A stretch of DNA of 64,000 bases from assembly GCA_001898225.1 (NCBI GenBank), contig MKTJ01000066.1, forward strand, positions 62,001-126,000, written 5' to 3'. Source of the DNA: Chloroflexi bacterium 54-19. GTDB taxonomy: Bacteria > Chloroflexota > Chloroflexia > Chloroheliales > Chloroheliaceae. Below, in pieces: positions 51,146-58,360 of this stretch. The notes under the pieces are model-generated. The model was given only the letters and a program-made list of their open reading frames with translations. It did no database searches and was not told where the DNA came from. The position numbers were made by a program, and so were the translations under genes. How positions within the stretch are numbered: the first letter of the stretch is position 1; each line of letters begins with the position of its first letter.

Positions 51146-52657
51146 TTATTTTTCTTTCCCATCGCTACCGGCTAACATTTCGCGCAGGTTGCGCCGCAGC
51201 AGTTTGCCGGTAGCGTTACGGGGCAGGCTTCCAGTGGCAAAAATAACCCGGCGGGGCAGTTTGTAGCGGGCCAACCGCTCCCGGCAATATTCCAGCAGTG
51301 CGGCCTCGTCCACCTTTGCGCCGGACCGGGCCTTTATGAAAGCTACCACCACCTGGCCCCATTGCGGGTCGGACTGGCCGATAACCCCGGCTTCCTCGAC
51401 GCCGGGATGCGCGAGCAGGACGGCCTCGATTTCCGCCGGGTAGACGTTCTCGCCGCCGGAAATAATCAGGTCGGTCCGGCGGTCCAGCACGTAAAGGTAG
51501 CCTTCCTCGTCCACCCGGCCAATATCGCCGGTATGGAACCAGCCGTCTCGCCAGGCGCGCGCGGTTTCTTCCGGGCGGCCTTCGTAACCGGGCGTGACGT
51601 TCTGGCCGCGCACCATGATTTCCCCGGCTTCGGTCGGTCCGCCATCTTCTTTGGGGCTGATTTTAAGCTCGACCCCCGGCAACGGTTTTCCGGCAGAGCC
51701 AAGTTTACGCAGGGCATCCTGGGCCGATAAGGTTACCGCCTGGGAAGCCGTTTCGGTCAGGCCGTAGGTCTGCACTACCGGAATCCCGGCGCGGGCGCAG
51801 CGTTCGAGCAAAGGCTGGGGGACCGGCCCGCCGCCAATCAGGACCGAGCGCAGGGTGGCCGGGTAGCCCCTGTCCTGGCGCTGATCGAGCATGCGGGCCA
51901 GCATGTTTGTGACGACCGAAATAATGCTGACACCTTCGTGGTCAATCGCCTGGTTGACAGCCGCCGGGTCGAAGCTTTCGTGGACGACGATAGGCATCCC
52001 ATAGAAAAGGCCGCGCCAGACGATTGCCAGCCCACCCACGTGAAAGAGCGGCAGCACCGCCAGCCAGCGGTCGGTTTCGCCCGCCGGGAAGTTCTGGTAA
52101 GAGGCGTAAGCATTAAAATAATGGTTGCCGTAGGTCAACCGCACCCCTTTGGGTTGCCCGGTCGTGCCGGACGAATAGATGATGGTGTGCAGGTCGGTGG
52201 CTCGGAAACTGGCGGGAGGGTTCACCGTTTGGGCCGGGACAGGTTGTTGTTCGAGGTCGGCCAGGTTCAGGAGTTTGACAGAAATTCCGGCGCTGGCTTC
52301 GCGGGCCTGGGCCAGGTATTTATCCCCGGTCAGGAGAAACCCTGCCCTCACATCGGTAAGCTGCCACCCCAGTTCTGCCGGGGTCAGGCGCAAGTTTAGC
52401 GGGACCAGCACCGCTTCCAACTGCATCAGGGCATAGACCGTTTCGACAAAAGCGAGACTATTGCCCAGCAAAAGGGCGACCCGGCTCCCCTTTTCTATCC
52501 CGGCCTCCCGGAGTTTTGCGGCCAGCGCCAGCGCCCGCTCATACAATTCTTCAAAGCTTAACTTCTCCGCCCCGGCCACCACCGCTAACCCCTGCGGCCT
52601 GTTTTTGACCTGTTCCACCAGCCAGTTTGGGAAAATTTCACCCGGTTCTTTCAACAT
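51146..52657 (-). CDS. AMP-forming acyl-CoA synthetase, MenE-like
   Basis: The 503-residue ANL-family enzyme has the adenylation P-loop IIYSSGTTGQPKGV (about 166-179), the PLFHVGGLAIVWRGLFYGMP region and YGLTETASQ. Further on it has YEGRPEETARAWRDGWFHTGDIG and RRTDLIISGGENVYPAEIE, and the catalytic Lys is in PRNATGKLLRR. The FHVGGLAI and ALGGGPVP-like spacing resembles o-succinylbenzoate-CoA ligase (MenE) of menaquinone synthesis. The other men genes are absent, so a medium- or long-chain acyl-CoA ligase is the alternative. It converges with the Rieske gene, with only 13 bases between their stops. Confidence 0.85.
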   Translation of the reverse strand: MLKEPGEIFPNWLVEQVKNRPQGLAVVAGAEKLSFEELYERALALAAKLREAGIEKGSRVALLLGNSLAFVETVYALMQLEAVLVPLNLRLTPAELGWQLTDVRAGFLLTGDKYLAQAREASAGISVKLLNLADLEQQPVPAQTVNPPASFRATDLHTIIYSSGTTGQPKGVRLTYGNHYFNAYASYQNFPAGETDRWLAVLPLFHVGGLAIVWRGLFYGMPIVVHESFDPAAVNQAIDHEGVSIISVVTNMLARMLDQRQDRGYPATLRSVLIGGGPVPQPLLERCARAGIPVVQTYGLTETASQAVTLSAQDALRKLGSAGKPLPGVELKISPKEDGGPTEAGEIMVRGQNVTPGYEGRPEETARAWRDGWFHTGDIGRVDEEGYLYVLDRRTDLIISGGENVYPAEIEAVLLAHPGVEEAGVIGQSDPQWGQVVVAFIKARSGAKVDEAALLEYCRERLARYKLPRRVIFATGSLPRNATGKLLRRNLREMLAGSDGKEK

Positions 52658-52727
52658 AAATATTTTTTCAGTATTTCTTAAATTTCGATTCTAAGCATTC
52701 AGGACTGTGCCAACGCTAACGGTGTCT

Positions 52728-52774
52728 CACGTTTAACGCGCCCTTTATGGGTGAACGTTGTTTCGTTTAACGCC
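52728..52774 (+). repeat. Dispersed intergenic repeat, copy B
   Basis: This copy has CACGTTTAACG, then CCCTTTATGGGTG, then AACGTTGTTTCGTTTAACG. It has the same modules as copy A in a different order. It lies just before the WecG/TagA promoter. Confidence 0.6.
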
Positions 52775-52817
52775 TTAGAAATTATCTTCCTTTGCGAAAG
52801 TGAAAGCAAGGGCAGAG

Positions 52818-52826
52818 TGGTATAAT
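52818..52826 (+). promoter_or_regulatory. Extended -10 promoter giving a leaderless transcript
   Basis: TGGTATAAT ends seven bases before the GTG at 52833. Initiation at the usual 6-7 bases past the -10 would begin the RNA on the start codon. Confidence 0.55.
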
Positions 52827-52832
52827 ACCGCC

Positions 52833-53666
52833 GTGAGCGAATTTATCAACCAGAAAAACAAACCAATACCCAACCTGGCCGCCCCCAGGCGTTCCCGCAT
52901 AGAGATTCTGGGGGTCCAGGTGGATGACCTGTCCCTGGACGCCGCCGCCGGGCAGGTCTTCGATTGGGTTAAACAGCGCCGTCTCGATGCCACCTTGCCG
53001 CCGCGCCTGGTAATTACCCTGAACCCCGAATATGTCATGGCGACCCGCCGCAGTCCCTCCTTCCGCGAAATTGTGAACCTGGCCGACCTCGTTACAGCGG
53101 ACGGTGCGGGGATTATCCTGGCCGGGAAAATCTTAAAAACACCTTTCCGGGGTCGCGTGACCGGGGTGGCCCTTTGCGAGAAGCTATTTGCCCTCGCGGC
53201 CCAACCGGACGGCCCGCGCCTCTTTTTGCTGGGGGCGCAACCGGGCGTAGCCGATGAAGCCGCCGCGAAACTCAGACAGCAGTATCCGGGCCTGAAAATC
53301 GTGGGGACATGGGCCGGACAGGCCGGGCCGGAAGGTGATAGCGAGGCGGTCGAGCGGATTCAACAGGCGGAGGCCGAAATCATCCTGGTTGCCTACGGGA
53401 TGCTGAAACAAGATTGGTGGTCGGTGCGTAATTTAAATCGAAGCGGCGCAGCCGTCGCCCTCGGAGTGGGCGGCGTCCTTGATTACAAAGCCGGGCGGGT
53501 CTCCCTGGCCCCTCCCTGGTTGCGACAATGGGGCCTGGAATGGGCCTATCGCCTGTACAAGGAGCCCTGGCGCTGGCGCCGCCAGTTAGCCCTACCCCAG
53601 TTTGCCTTTTTAGTCCTTCTCGAAAGACTGCGGCGGGTTTTGCCAAATAGACACAGGAGTTCTTAA
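52833..53666 (+). CDS. WecG/TagA/CpsF-family glycosyltransferase
   Basis: This family (GT26) transfers N-acetylmannosamine or its uronic acid to a lipid-linked sugar during cell-wall or enterobacterial-antigen synthesis. The landmarks are RIEILGVQVDDLS, VITLNPEYVMATRRSPSFREIVNLADLVTADGAGI, RVTGVALCEKLFALAA, LFLLGAQPGVADEAA and the C-terminal LGVGGVLDYKAGRV. I chose GTG 52833 as start because an extended -10 ends seven bases before it, giving a leaderless RNA and 277 residues. GTG 52800 is 11 codons longer but lies upstream of that -10. It starts an operon-like series with the zinc-ribbon membrane protein and the heptose genes. Confidence 0.88.
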   Translation: MSEFINQKNKPIPNLAAPRRSRIEILGVQVDDLSLDAAAGQVFDWVKQRRLDATLPPRLVITLNPEYVMATRRSPSFREIVNLADLVTADGAGIILAGKILKTPFRGRVTGVALCEKLFALAAQPDGPRLFLLGAQPGVADEAAAKLRQQYPGLKIVGTWAGQAGPEGDSEAVERIQQAEAEIILVAYGMLKQDWWSVRNLNRSGAAVALGVGGVLDYKAGRVSLAPPWLRQWGLEWAYRLYKEPWRWRRQLALPQFAFLVLLERLRRVLPNRHRSS

Positions 53667-54701
53667 GTGTCCACCAATCAGCTTTTACGGTGCGCCCGCC
53701 ACCCCAACGAAGAAGCCCGCATGATGTGCGGCGATTGCGGCAACCAGATGTGTACCATTTGTATGACCCTGACCGGCGAGGGTCCGCGCTGCCCTGACTG
53801 TATGGCCGCGATAAATAACGGCTTTGCCAGGAGCACCCGTGGCCAGGGTCAGGCCCAGGCGCAGCCGGTCGAAGGCGTTATCCTGCCCGCCGGGGACGCC
53901 TCCACCCGCCAGGATGCCGCCCGCGAAGCTTATTATGCGACCGAGCCGGTGGTGACCTACTGTGCCCGCCACCCCAACGTCGAAACACTTTTACGCTGTG
54001 GGCGGTGCAATACCCCGATTTGTCCCCGGTGTATGGTCCATTCCGGGGTCGGGATTCGCTGCCCCGATTGCGCGGCCAATCCTCAACGTACGATTGGGCT
54101 TGAGGCTGAACGGGCGGCAGCGGCAGCCCGTGGTCAAAAGCCACCGGAGGAAAATACCGGCTTTCGTAACTATTGGAGCAAAGGCCGGGCCTATCAGAAG
54201 GTTTACGCCCGCCACTACATCCTGGCAGCCCTGGCCGGGTTGGGGACGGCCATCGCGCTCGGTCTGGTCTGGGGTTTCCTGCTGGACGCCACCCGCCTGA
54301 CAGTGCGGGGTATTCCGCGTGGCGGGTTCACGGGCGCTCTCACCACCGACCAGCTCTGGACTTCTTTGATAATCGGCTCGGTCCAATCCTCGATACACCT
54401 GATACCCGAAATCGCGCTCGGCTTGCTTGTCGGGGCGGCTATTTCGTGGGCGACCCAGAACCGGGTCGGGCCGGGGCTGCAACTTATCGCCGGGCTATCG
54501 GTCGTGGTTGGTATCCTGGTGAGTTTAATGACGGTGGGAGCCCGGATTTTCAGCGCGGTGAACGGCGGTTTCCCGCCTTTTGACCGCTTGCTATCGGCCT
54601 CTTTTAACGCTATGACCCAACAAATCAGCGGCAACGGCCTGGGTATCCTGATTTTCTGGGTTATCGCTATCGGTTTCGCCGTGTACAGGCTCAAACGCTA
54701 G
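53667..54701 (+). CDS. Double zinc-finger (B-box-like) membrane protein
   Basis: The 344-residue protein has two related N-terminal Cys/His modules. The first is CARHPNEEARMMCGDCGNQMC followed by MTLTGEGPRCPDC. The second, at about 95-140, is CARHPNVETLLRCGRCNTPIC followed by MVHSGVGIRCPDC. The spacing resembles bacterial B-box zinc fingers. The rest (from about 175) has four membrane helices and is rich in Gly and Ile. It starts with GTG directly after the stop of the glycosyltransferase, with AGGAG upstream. I do not know its function. The fingers face the cytoplasm if the first helix is inserted normally. Confidence 0.8.
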   Translation: MSTNQLLRCARHPNEEARMMCGDCGNQMCTICMTLTGEGPRCPDCMAAINNGFARSTRGQGQAQAQPVEGVILPAGDASTRQDAAREAYYATEPVVTYCARHPNVETLLRCGRCNTPICPRCMVHSGVGIRCPDCAANPQRTIGLEAERAAAAARGQKPPEENTGFRNYWSKGRAYQKVYARHYILAALAGLGTAIALGLVWGFLLDATRLTVRGIPRGGFTGALTTDQLWTSLIIGSVQSSIHLIPEIALGLLVGAAISWATQNRVGPGLQLIAGLSVVVGILVSLMTVGARIFSAVNGGFPPFDRLLSASFNAMTQQISGNGLGILIFWVIAIGFAVYRLKR

Positions 54702-54746
54702 TTGAAAGTAGAATTAGAGTAGAAAAGGAAGCATAGAAAAGAAAGA

Positions 54747-55739
54747 ATGTCACTAACCCGATACCTCCCTCTTTTCAAAGACCGCAAAGTGCTGGTGGTG
54801 GGCGACCTTTACCTGGATGAGTACATCATCGGGCGGCCCAGCCGTATTTCCAGGGAAGCGCCAATCCCGGTGCTGGAATTTTGCGAACAGCGTAACGTAC
54901 CGGGTGGGGCGACCGCCCCGGCCTGTAACATCCGTTCGCTGGGCGGTCAGGCTTATATGCTGGGAGTTATCGGGCCGGACGTGGCCGGGCGAGAATTGCT
55001 TGAACTGCTCGATATGCGCGGGGTAGACCGTTCTGGTCTGGTGGTGGACCCCGCTCGCCCGACCACTACCAAGACCCGGATTGTGGCCGAGGCCCAGCAT
55101 ATCTTTCCCCAGCAGGTTGCCCGCGTGGATCGCCAGGACCGCACCCCGATTCACGGCCCGGTCGAGCAGCAAGCGGTCGATTTCCTGCACGAGGTAGCCC
55201 CGCAGGTAGACGCCATTCTTTTCTCGGACTATAAGACCGGTGTGGTCAACGAACGCCTGATTGCCGAGGGATTGCAAATCGCCCGCACCTCCGGCAAACT
55301 TATCACGGTCGACTCGCAGGGCGGTCTCGATAAGTTCAAGGGCTGCACCCTGGTCAAGTGCAACGACGCCGAGGCTCGCGACTACCTGCGGCGCGACCTG
55401 AAGACCGATGCCGACTTCGAACAGGCTTTGCACGACCTGAAGACCGAGCTTGGCTCCCGCATGGTGGTCCTGACGCGGGGCGGCGAGGGTATTTCGTGCC
55501 TGGACGCCGATGACCGCATCTACCACATGCCCGCTTTCAATCGCAGCGAAGTTTTTGACGTGACCGGGGCCGGGGATACCGTAATTTCGCTTCTGACCCT
55601 TGGGCTGGTGGCCGGGTCTAGTTTGCTCGAAGCCTCCCAACTGGCGAACGCCGCCGCCGGGGTGGTCATTCGCAAACAGGGCAACGTTACTATCGAGACA
55701 AGCGAACTGCAAAAAGAACTGGAAAAACTGGGGTTATGA
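54747..55739 (+). CDS. rfaE1: D-glycero-beta-D-manno-heptose-7-phosphate kinase (HldE N-domain type)
   Basis: This ribokinase-family enzyme phosphorylates heptose 7-phosphate at C1 during ADP-heptose synthesis. The 330-residue protein has KVLVVGDLYLDEYIIGRPSRISREAPIPVLEF (about 14-45), GGATAPACNIRSLGG, KTRIVAEAQHIFPQQVARVDRQD and the anion hole/ATP motif FDVTGAGDTVIS near residues 268-279. In many Gram-negative bacteria this domain is fused to the adenylyltransferase as HldE; here the two are separate genes joined by an ATGA overlap. It follows a WecG-type gene, which fits a surface-glycan locus. Confidence 0.88.
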   Translation: MSLTRYLPLFKDRKVLVVGDLYLDEYIIGRPSRISREAPIPVLEFCEQRNVPGGATAPACNIRSLGGQAYMLGVIGPDVAGRELLELLDMRGVDRSGLVVDPARPTTTKTRIVAEAQHIFPQQVARVDRQDRTPIHGPVEQQAVDFLHEVAPQVDAILFSDYKTGVVNERLIAEGLQIARTSGKLITVDSQGGLDKFKGCTLVKCNDAEARDYLRRDLKTDADFEQALHDLKTELGSRMVVLTRGGEGISCLDADDRIYHMPAFNRSEVFDVTGAGDTVISLLTLGLVAGSSLLEASQLANAAAGVVIRKQGNVTIETSELQKELEKLGL

Positions 55740-56242
55740 TACTTTCGCGGGAAGAACTGGCAAGACAGGCCGGGGTATGGAAGGCCGCCGGAAAGAGGGT
55801 CGTTTTTACCAACGGTTGTTTTGACCTGATTCACCTGGGGCATGTCCGCTACCTGGAAGAAGCCCGCGCCCTCGGCGATGTGCTGGTGCTGGGCCTAAAC
55901 AGCGATAGCTCGGTCCGCCAACTCAAGGGACCCCAGCGTCCCCTGGTTAACGAACAGGAACGGGCCGCCCTTATGAGCGCCCTCCGCCCGGTTGACCACG
56001 TGGTTATCTTTGAGGAATTGACCGCCGACAATATCCTTCTAGAGTTAAAACCCGCTATTTATGTCAAAGGGGGCGATTATTCGCTGTCAGACGCTGCGGA
56101 TACCGCTACCCATAAGCCCAAGCCGCTTCCCGAAGAACCGACGGTACGCTCTTACGGCGGTCAGGTTGTTTTAATCCCTTTTCTGCCCGGCCACTCCACC
56201 ACCGACCTGATTCGCCACATCTTACAGGTCTTCAAACAATAG
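55736..56242 (+). CDS. rfaE2: D-glycero-beta-D-manno-heptose 1-phosphate adenylyltransferase
   Basis: The 168-residue nucleotidyltransferase has the cytidylyltransferase-like motif VVFTNGCFDLIHLGHVRYLEEAR (22-44), where HLGH (33-36) binds the phosphates. It also has VLGLNSDSSVRQLKGPQRPLVNEQERAALM, DHVVIFEELT and IYVKGGDY. This is the usual content of the HldE C-terminal domain (RfaE2). It makes ADP-heptose from ATP and heptose 1-phosphate. The ATG overlaps the kinase stop (ATGA). No epimerase (HldD) or phosphatase (GmhB) is in the window. Confidence 0.88.
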   Translation: MILSREELARQAGVWKAAGKRVVFTNGCFDLIHLGHVRYLEEARALGDVLVLGLNSDSSVRQLKGPQRPLVNEQERAALMSALRPVDHVVIFEELTADNILLELKPAIYVKGGDYSLSDAADTATHKPKPLPEEPTVRSYGGQVVLIPFLPGHSTTDLIRHILQVFKQ

Positions 56243-56255
56243 AATTAAACTCGAT

Positions 56256-56735
56256 TTATTCCACCTCTATTTCGGCGGCAACCACCACGGCATTATTCAA
56301 GGGTAAAGTTGCCATCCCGACCGCAATCCGGGCGTGTTCGCCCACTTCCCGGCCATAAAGCTCCACAATCAGGTCCGAAAACCCGTTAATAGCGTTGGTA
56401 GTCTGGTTATAGCCCGGCTCGGCGTTGACCATCCCGTAAACCATCAGCCAGGCTTTTACCCGGTCCAGGTCGCCCAGTTCTCGTTTGAGACTGCCCAGGA
56501 TAGAAAGGGCGGCCCCGCGCCCGGCTTCTTTGGCCGCTTCCAGCGAGACTTCGGTAGGCACTTTACCGAAAGGTCCGGTATAAGAACCGTCTGGAGCCTG
56601 GGCGGAGTGGCCTGAGATATAAATACGATTTCCGCGGCGGCGGACCCAGGCGAACGAAAACTCGATGCCTGGCGGGGCTTTGGGCGCTTCGGGCAACACC
56701 AGGCCCAGCGCCTCCAGTTTAGCTTCTATTTGCAT
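56256..56735 (-). CDS. RidA/YjgF-family protein
   Basis: The protein contains the YjgF/RidA pattern of the YjgH/RutC-like group: FSFAWVRRRGNRIYISGHSAQAPDGSY, AALSILGSLKRELGDLDRVKAWLMVYGMV, and HARIAVGMATLPLNNAVVVAAEIEVE. Typical RidA members hydrolyse reactive enamines and keep Arg in the ARxxVGMATLP segment, as here. I chose ATG 56735, which has AGGGGA six bases upstream and gives 159 residues; the longer frame to 56807 has no such support. It converges with rfaE2. The repeat element lies upstream of its start. Confidence 0.85.
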   Translation of the reverse strand: MQIEAKLEALGLVLPEAPKAPPGIEFSFAWVRRRGNRIYISGHSAQAPDGSYTGPFGKVPTEVSLEAAKEAGRGAALSILGSLKRELGDLDRVKAWLMVYGMVNAEPGYNQTTNAINGFSDLIVELYGREVGEHARIAVGMATLPLNNAVVVAAEIEVE

Positions 56736-57251
56736 TGGTTTCCCCTTTCCTGATAGAAAAATTGAGTTCGGCTGGATCATTCTGGCATATTGTTTTGGGG
56801 CGGTCAATTGCTATTCCGAACGAGAATTTTTATTTTATTGCAAATCGCAAAATTACGGGGCCAGGTTAGGTAGAGAACTTGTCATTCCGAAGGAGGCGGT
56901 AATGGCGAACAAATGAAAAGAAAGTAGACCCGACTGAGGAATCCCCGCGCCGTTGGCGAAACGCAAGGTGGAAGACTTAAATAGGTTCAACGTGGGTCAG
57001 GTCGAAGCCTGATTCTGCCTGAGAGTTAGGCTATTCCTGGGGTTGACGGTATGCCACAGGCCCGAGATTCCGTAATCCGCCTCTTGAAAATTGCGAGGCA
57101 CCTCTCTAAAAGCGGCTTGCGGAATGACAATCGGTTCGGTTTTACTCGTATTGGTTAGGCGGCTTAAAGTAGAAAAGAAATGAAAAGAACCAACCCGGAT
57201 TATAGGTCAGGATTGGCTCAAATTCTAAAATCTTTGAATTTTATAGAAAAT
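56736..57251. other. 516-base intergenic region containing a repeat element
   Basis: The gap between the RidA gene and the LexA-like gene contains a dispersed element (56878-57131). The rest is AT-rich. No supported gene lies in it. No strong terminator for the LexA-like gene is found just after its stop at 57252. Confidence 0.4.
56878..57131. repeat. Dispersed TTGTCATT-type element, copy 2, with terminal inverted repeats
   Basis: The left end is TTGTCATTCCG (56879-56889). The right end is CGGAATGACAA (57120-57130), its exact complement. The interior includes CCGCGCCGTTGGCG and GACTGAGGAATCC. The right end GCGGCTTGCGGAATGACAA matches 47857-47875 in reverse. There is no transposase ORF, so it is MITE-like. 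Confidence 0.6.
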
Positions 57252-58076
57252 TTACTTGTAAAGACCGTTTGTCTTGATGATAGCGGTTACCCGGCCCTGG
57301 ATTTTGACGGCATCTAGGTCTTCGCTGGCGGCGTCACCCTTGTGCGGCAGGATGTGAATCGGGTTGAGGCTCTGGTTCGCCGGTTGCAGGACCACCCGGT
57401 CGGCCTGACGGTGGCGGTAGAACCGTTTAAGGGTTACGAACCCGGCGGAGTCGCTCGAATCGGCCAGGCAGGCAATTACGAAGTCGCCATCATCGGCCCA
57501 GTCCTGGGTCTGGACGATTACCACGTCGCCATCGTCAATTTCGTTCTCAATCATGGACTGGCCGCGTACCCGCAGGGCGAAAGTGGTCCGGTTGACCTTG
57601 ACCTCACCGGTGTTAATCAGGACAAAATCGGCATCCACGTCGCTGCCCGGCTCGTGGTAGGCGACCGTCACATCGTAGCGACCGGCGGCGACTTCCCCGG
57701 TTATCGGCATTTTGAGGTAAGGAATTTCATCCCAGTCCCAGGGGGCGGGACCGCTATCCCCGGCTACCATCCTGACCCCGCTGTTATAGCGGTTGGGCCG
57801 GGATACGATTTCGTTCCTGGCCTTGCGAGAAAGGGTAGCGGGACGATGATAACCACCACTGATGGCGGCTTCTTCTACTTCGGCCCCGATTAGGCGGTAG
57901 CCCGGTTCAGGGATGGTCCGGCGGGTGAAGTTAAAGGCGGTGTCACCCTGGGCGACCCCGGCGCGTTCAAAATCCCAGACTTCGATGGTTTCATCCAAAT
58001 CCAGGTGAGAGGTTTTGTGCGGTTGTTGTGGCCGGGCCTGACGGGTTTTTCCCGGCTTATCCCATTGGTGGTCCAT
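57252..58076 (-). CDS. LexA-like S24 self-cleaving protein without a visible DNA-binding domain
   Basis: The C-terminal half (about 120-274) is a LexA/UmuD-type S24 peptidase domain. It has the cleavage-site region ITGEVAAGRYDV with Ala131-Gly132, the catalytic Ser174 in ALRVRGQSMIENEIDDGDVVIV and Lys217 in FVTLKRFYRH. The last part is KIQGRVTAIIKT. The N-terminal 120 residues are not the LexA winged helix. They start with a Lys/Gln/Pro-rich stretch, then DLDETIEVWDFERAG and a Tyr/Arg-rich section, and show no helix-turn-helix. The ATG 58076 follows GGGGA by nine bases. An ideal SOS box lies 156 bases upstream. It is neither a normal LexA nor an obvious UmuD. Confidence 0.85.
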   Translation of the reverse strand: MDHQWDKPGKTRQARPQQPHKTSHLDLDETIEVWDFERAGVAQGDTAFNFTRRTIPEPGYRLIGAEVEEAAISGGYHRPATLSRKARNEIVSRPNRYNSGVRMVAGDSGPAPWDWDEIPYLKMPITGEVAAGRYDVTVAYHEPGSDVDADFVLINTGEVKVNRTTFALRVRGQSMIENEIDDGDVVIVQTQDWADDGDFVIACLADSSDSAGFVTLKRFYRHRQADRVVLQPANQSLNPIHILPHKGDAASEDLDAVKIQGRVTAIIKTNGLYK

Positions 58077-58231
58077 AAAGGCATTCCCCTTTTCCGGCTG
58101 CCCATAATTGTCGGGAGGAGCAGTCTATGCGTTGTATCCCTAAAAGAATCGCTTTGAGCCACATACGGGCAAAACTGTTACAAAACAGGTTTTCCGACCC
58201 CACATCTCTCTATGCAAGAACCCTGCCACCG

Positions 58232-58245
58232 CGAACATCTGTTCG
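58232..58245. promoter_or_regulatory. SOS (LexA) box upstream of the LexA-like S24 gene
   Basis: CGAACATCTGTTCG is a perfect CGAAC-N4-GTTCG palindrome and matches the Gram-positive (Bacillus) SOS consensus as I recall it. It lies between lexA and the S24 gene, so it should control the latter. A clear -35/-10 pair next to it is not obvious. Confidence 0.75.
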
Positions 58246-58279
58246 GGGCAAATTTTTGGTTGACCGGGAGACCTTTTAT

Positions 58280-58323
58280 AAAAAGAAAAACCCTATAGAG
58301 GCCGGTCGTAACTACGACCGGCC
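58280..58323 (-). terminator. Terminator of lexA
   Basis: GGCCGGTCGTA (58300-58310) and TACGACCGGCC (58313-58323) form a long stem. On the minus strand it leads to TCTATAGGGTTTTTCTTTTT. It separates lexA from the S24 gene. Confidence 0.85.
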
Positions 58324-58360
58324 CGGAGGTTTTGGAGGAAGAAGTAATTTACAGACCGGG

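Noticed and set aside
57342-57893. Plus-strand 183-residue ORF opposite the S24 gene.
   Set aside because: Long antisense frames are common in this GC-rich genome. The minus-strand product has clear S24 residues, so this is a shadow.
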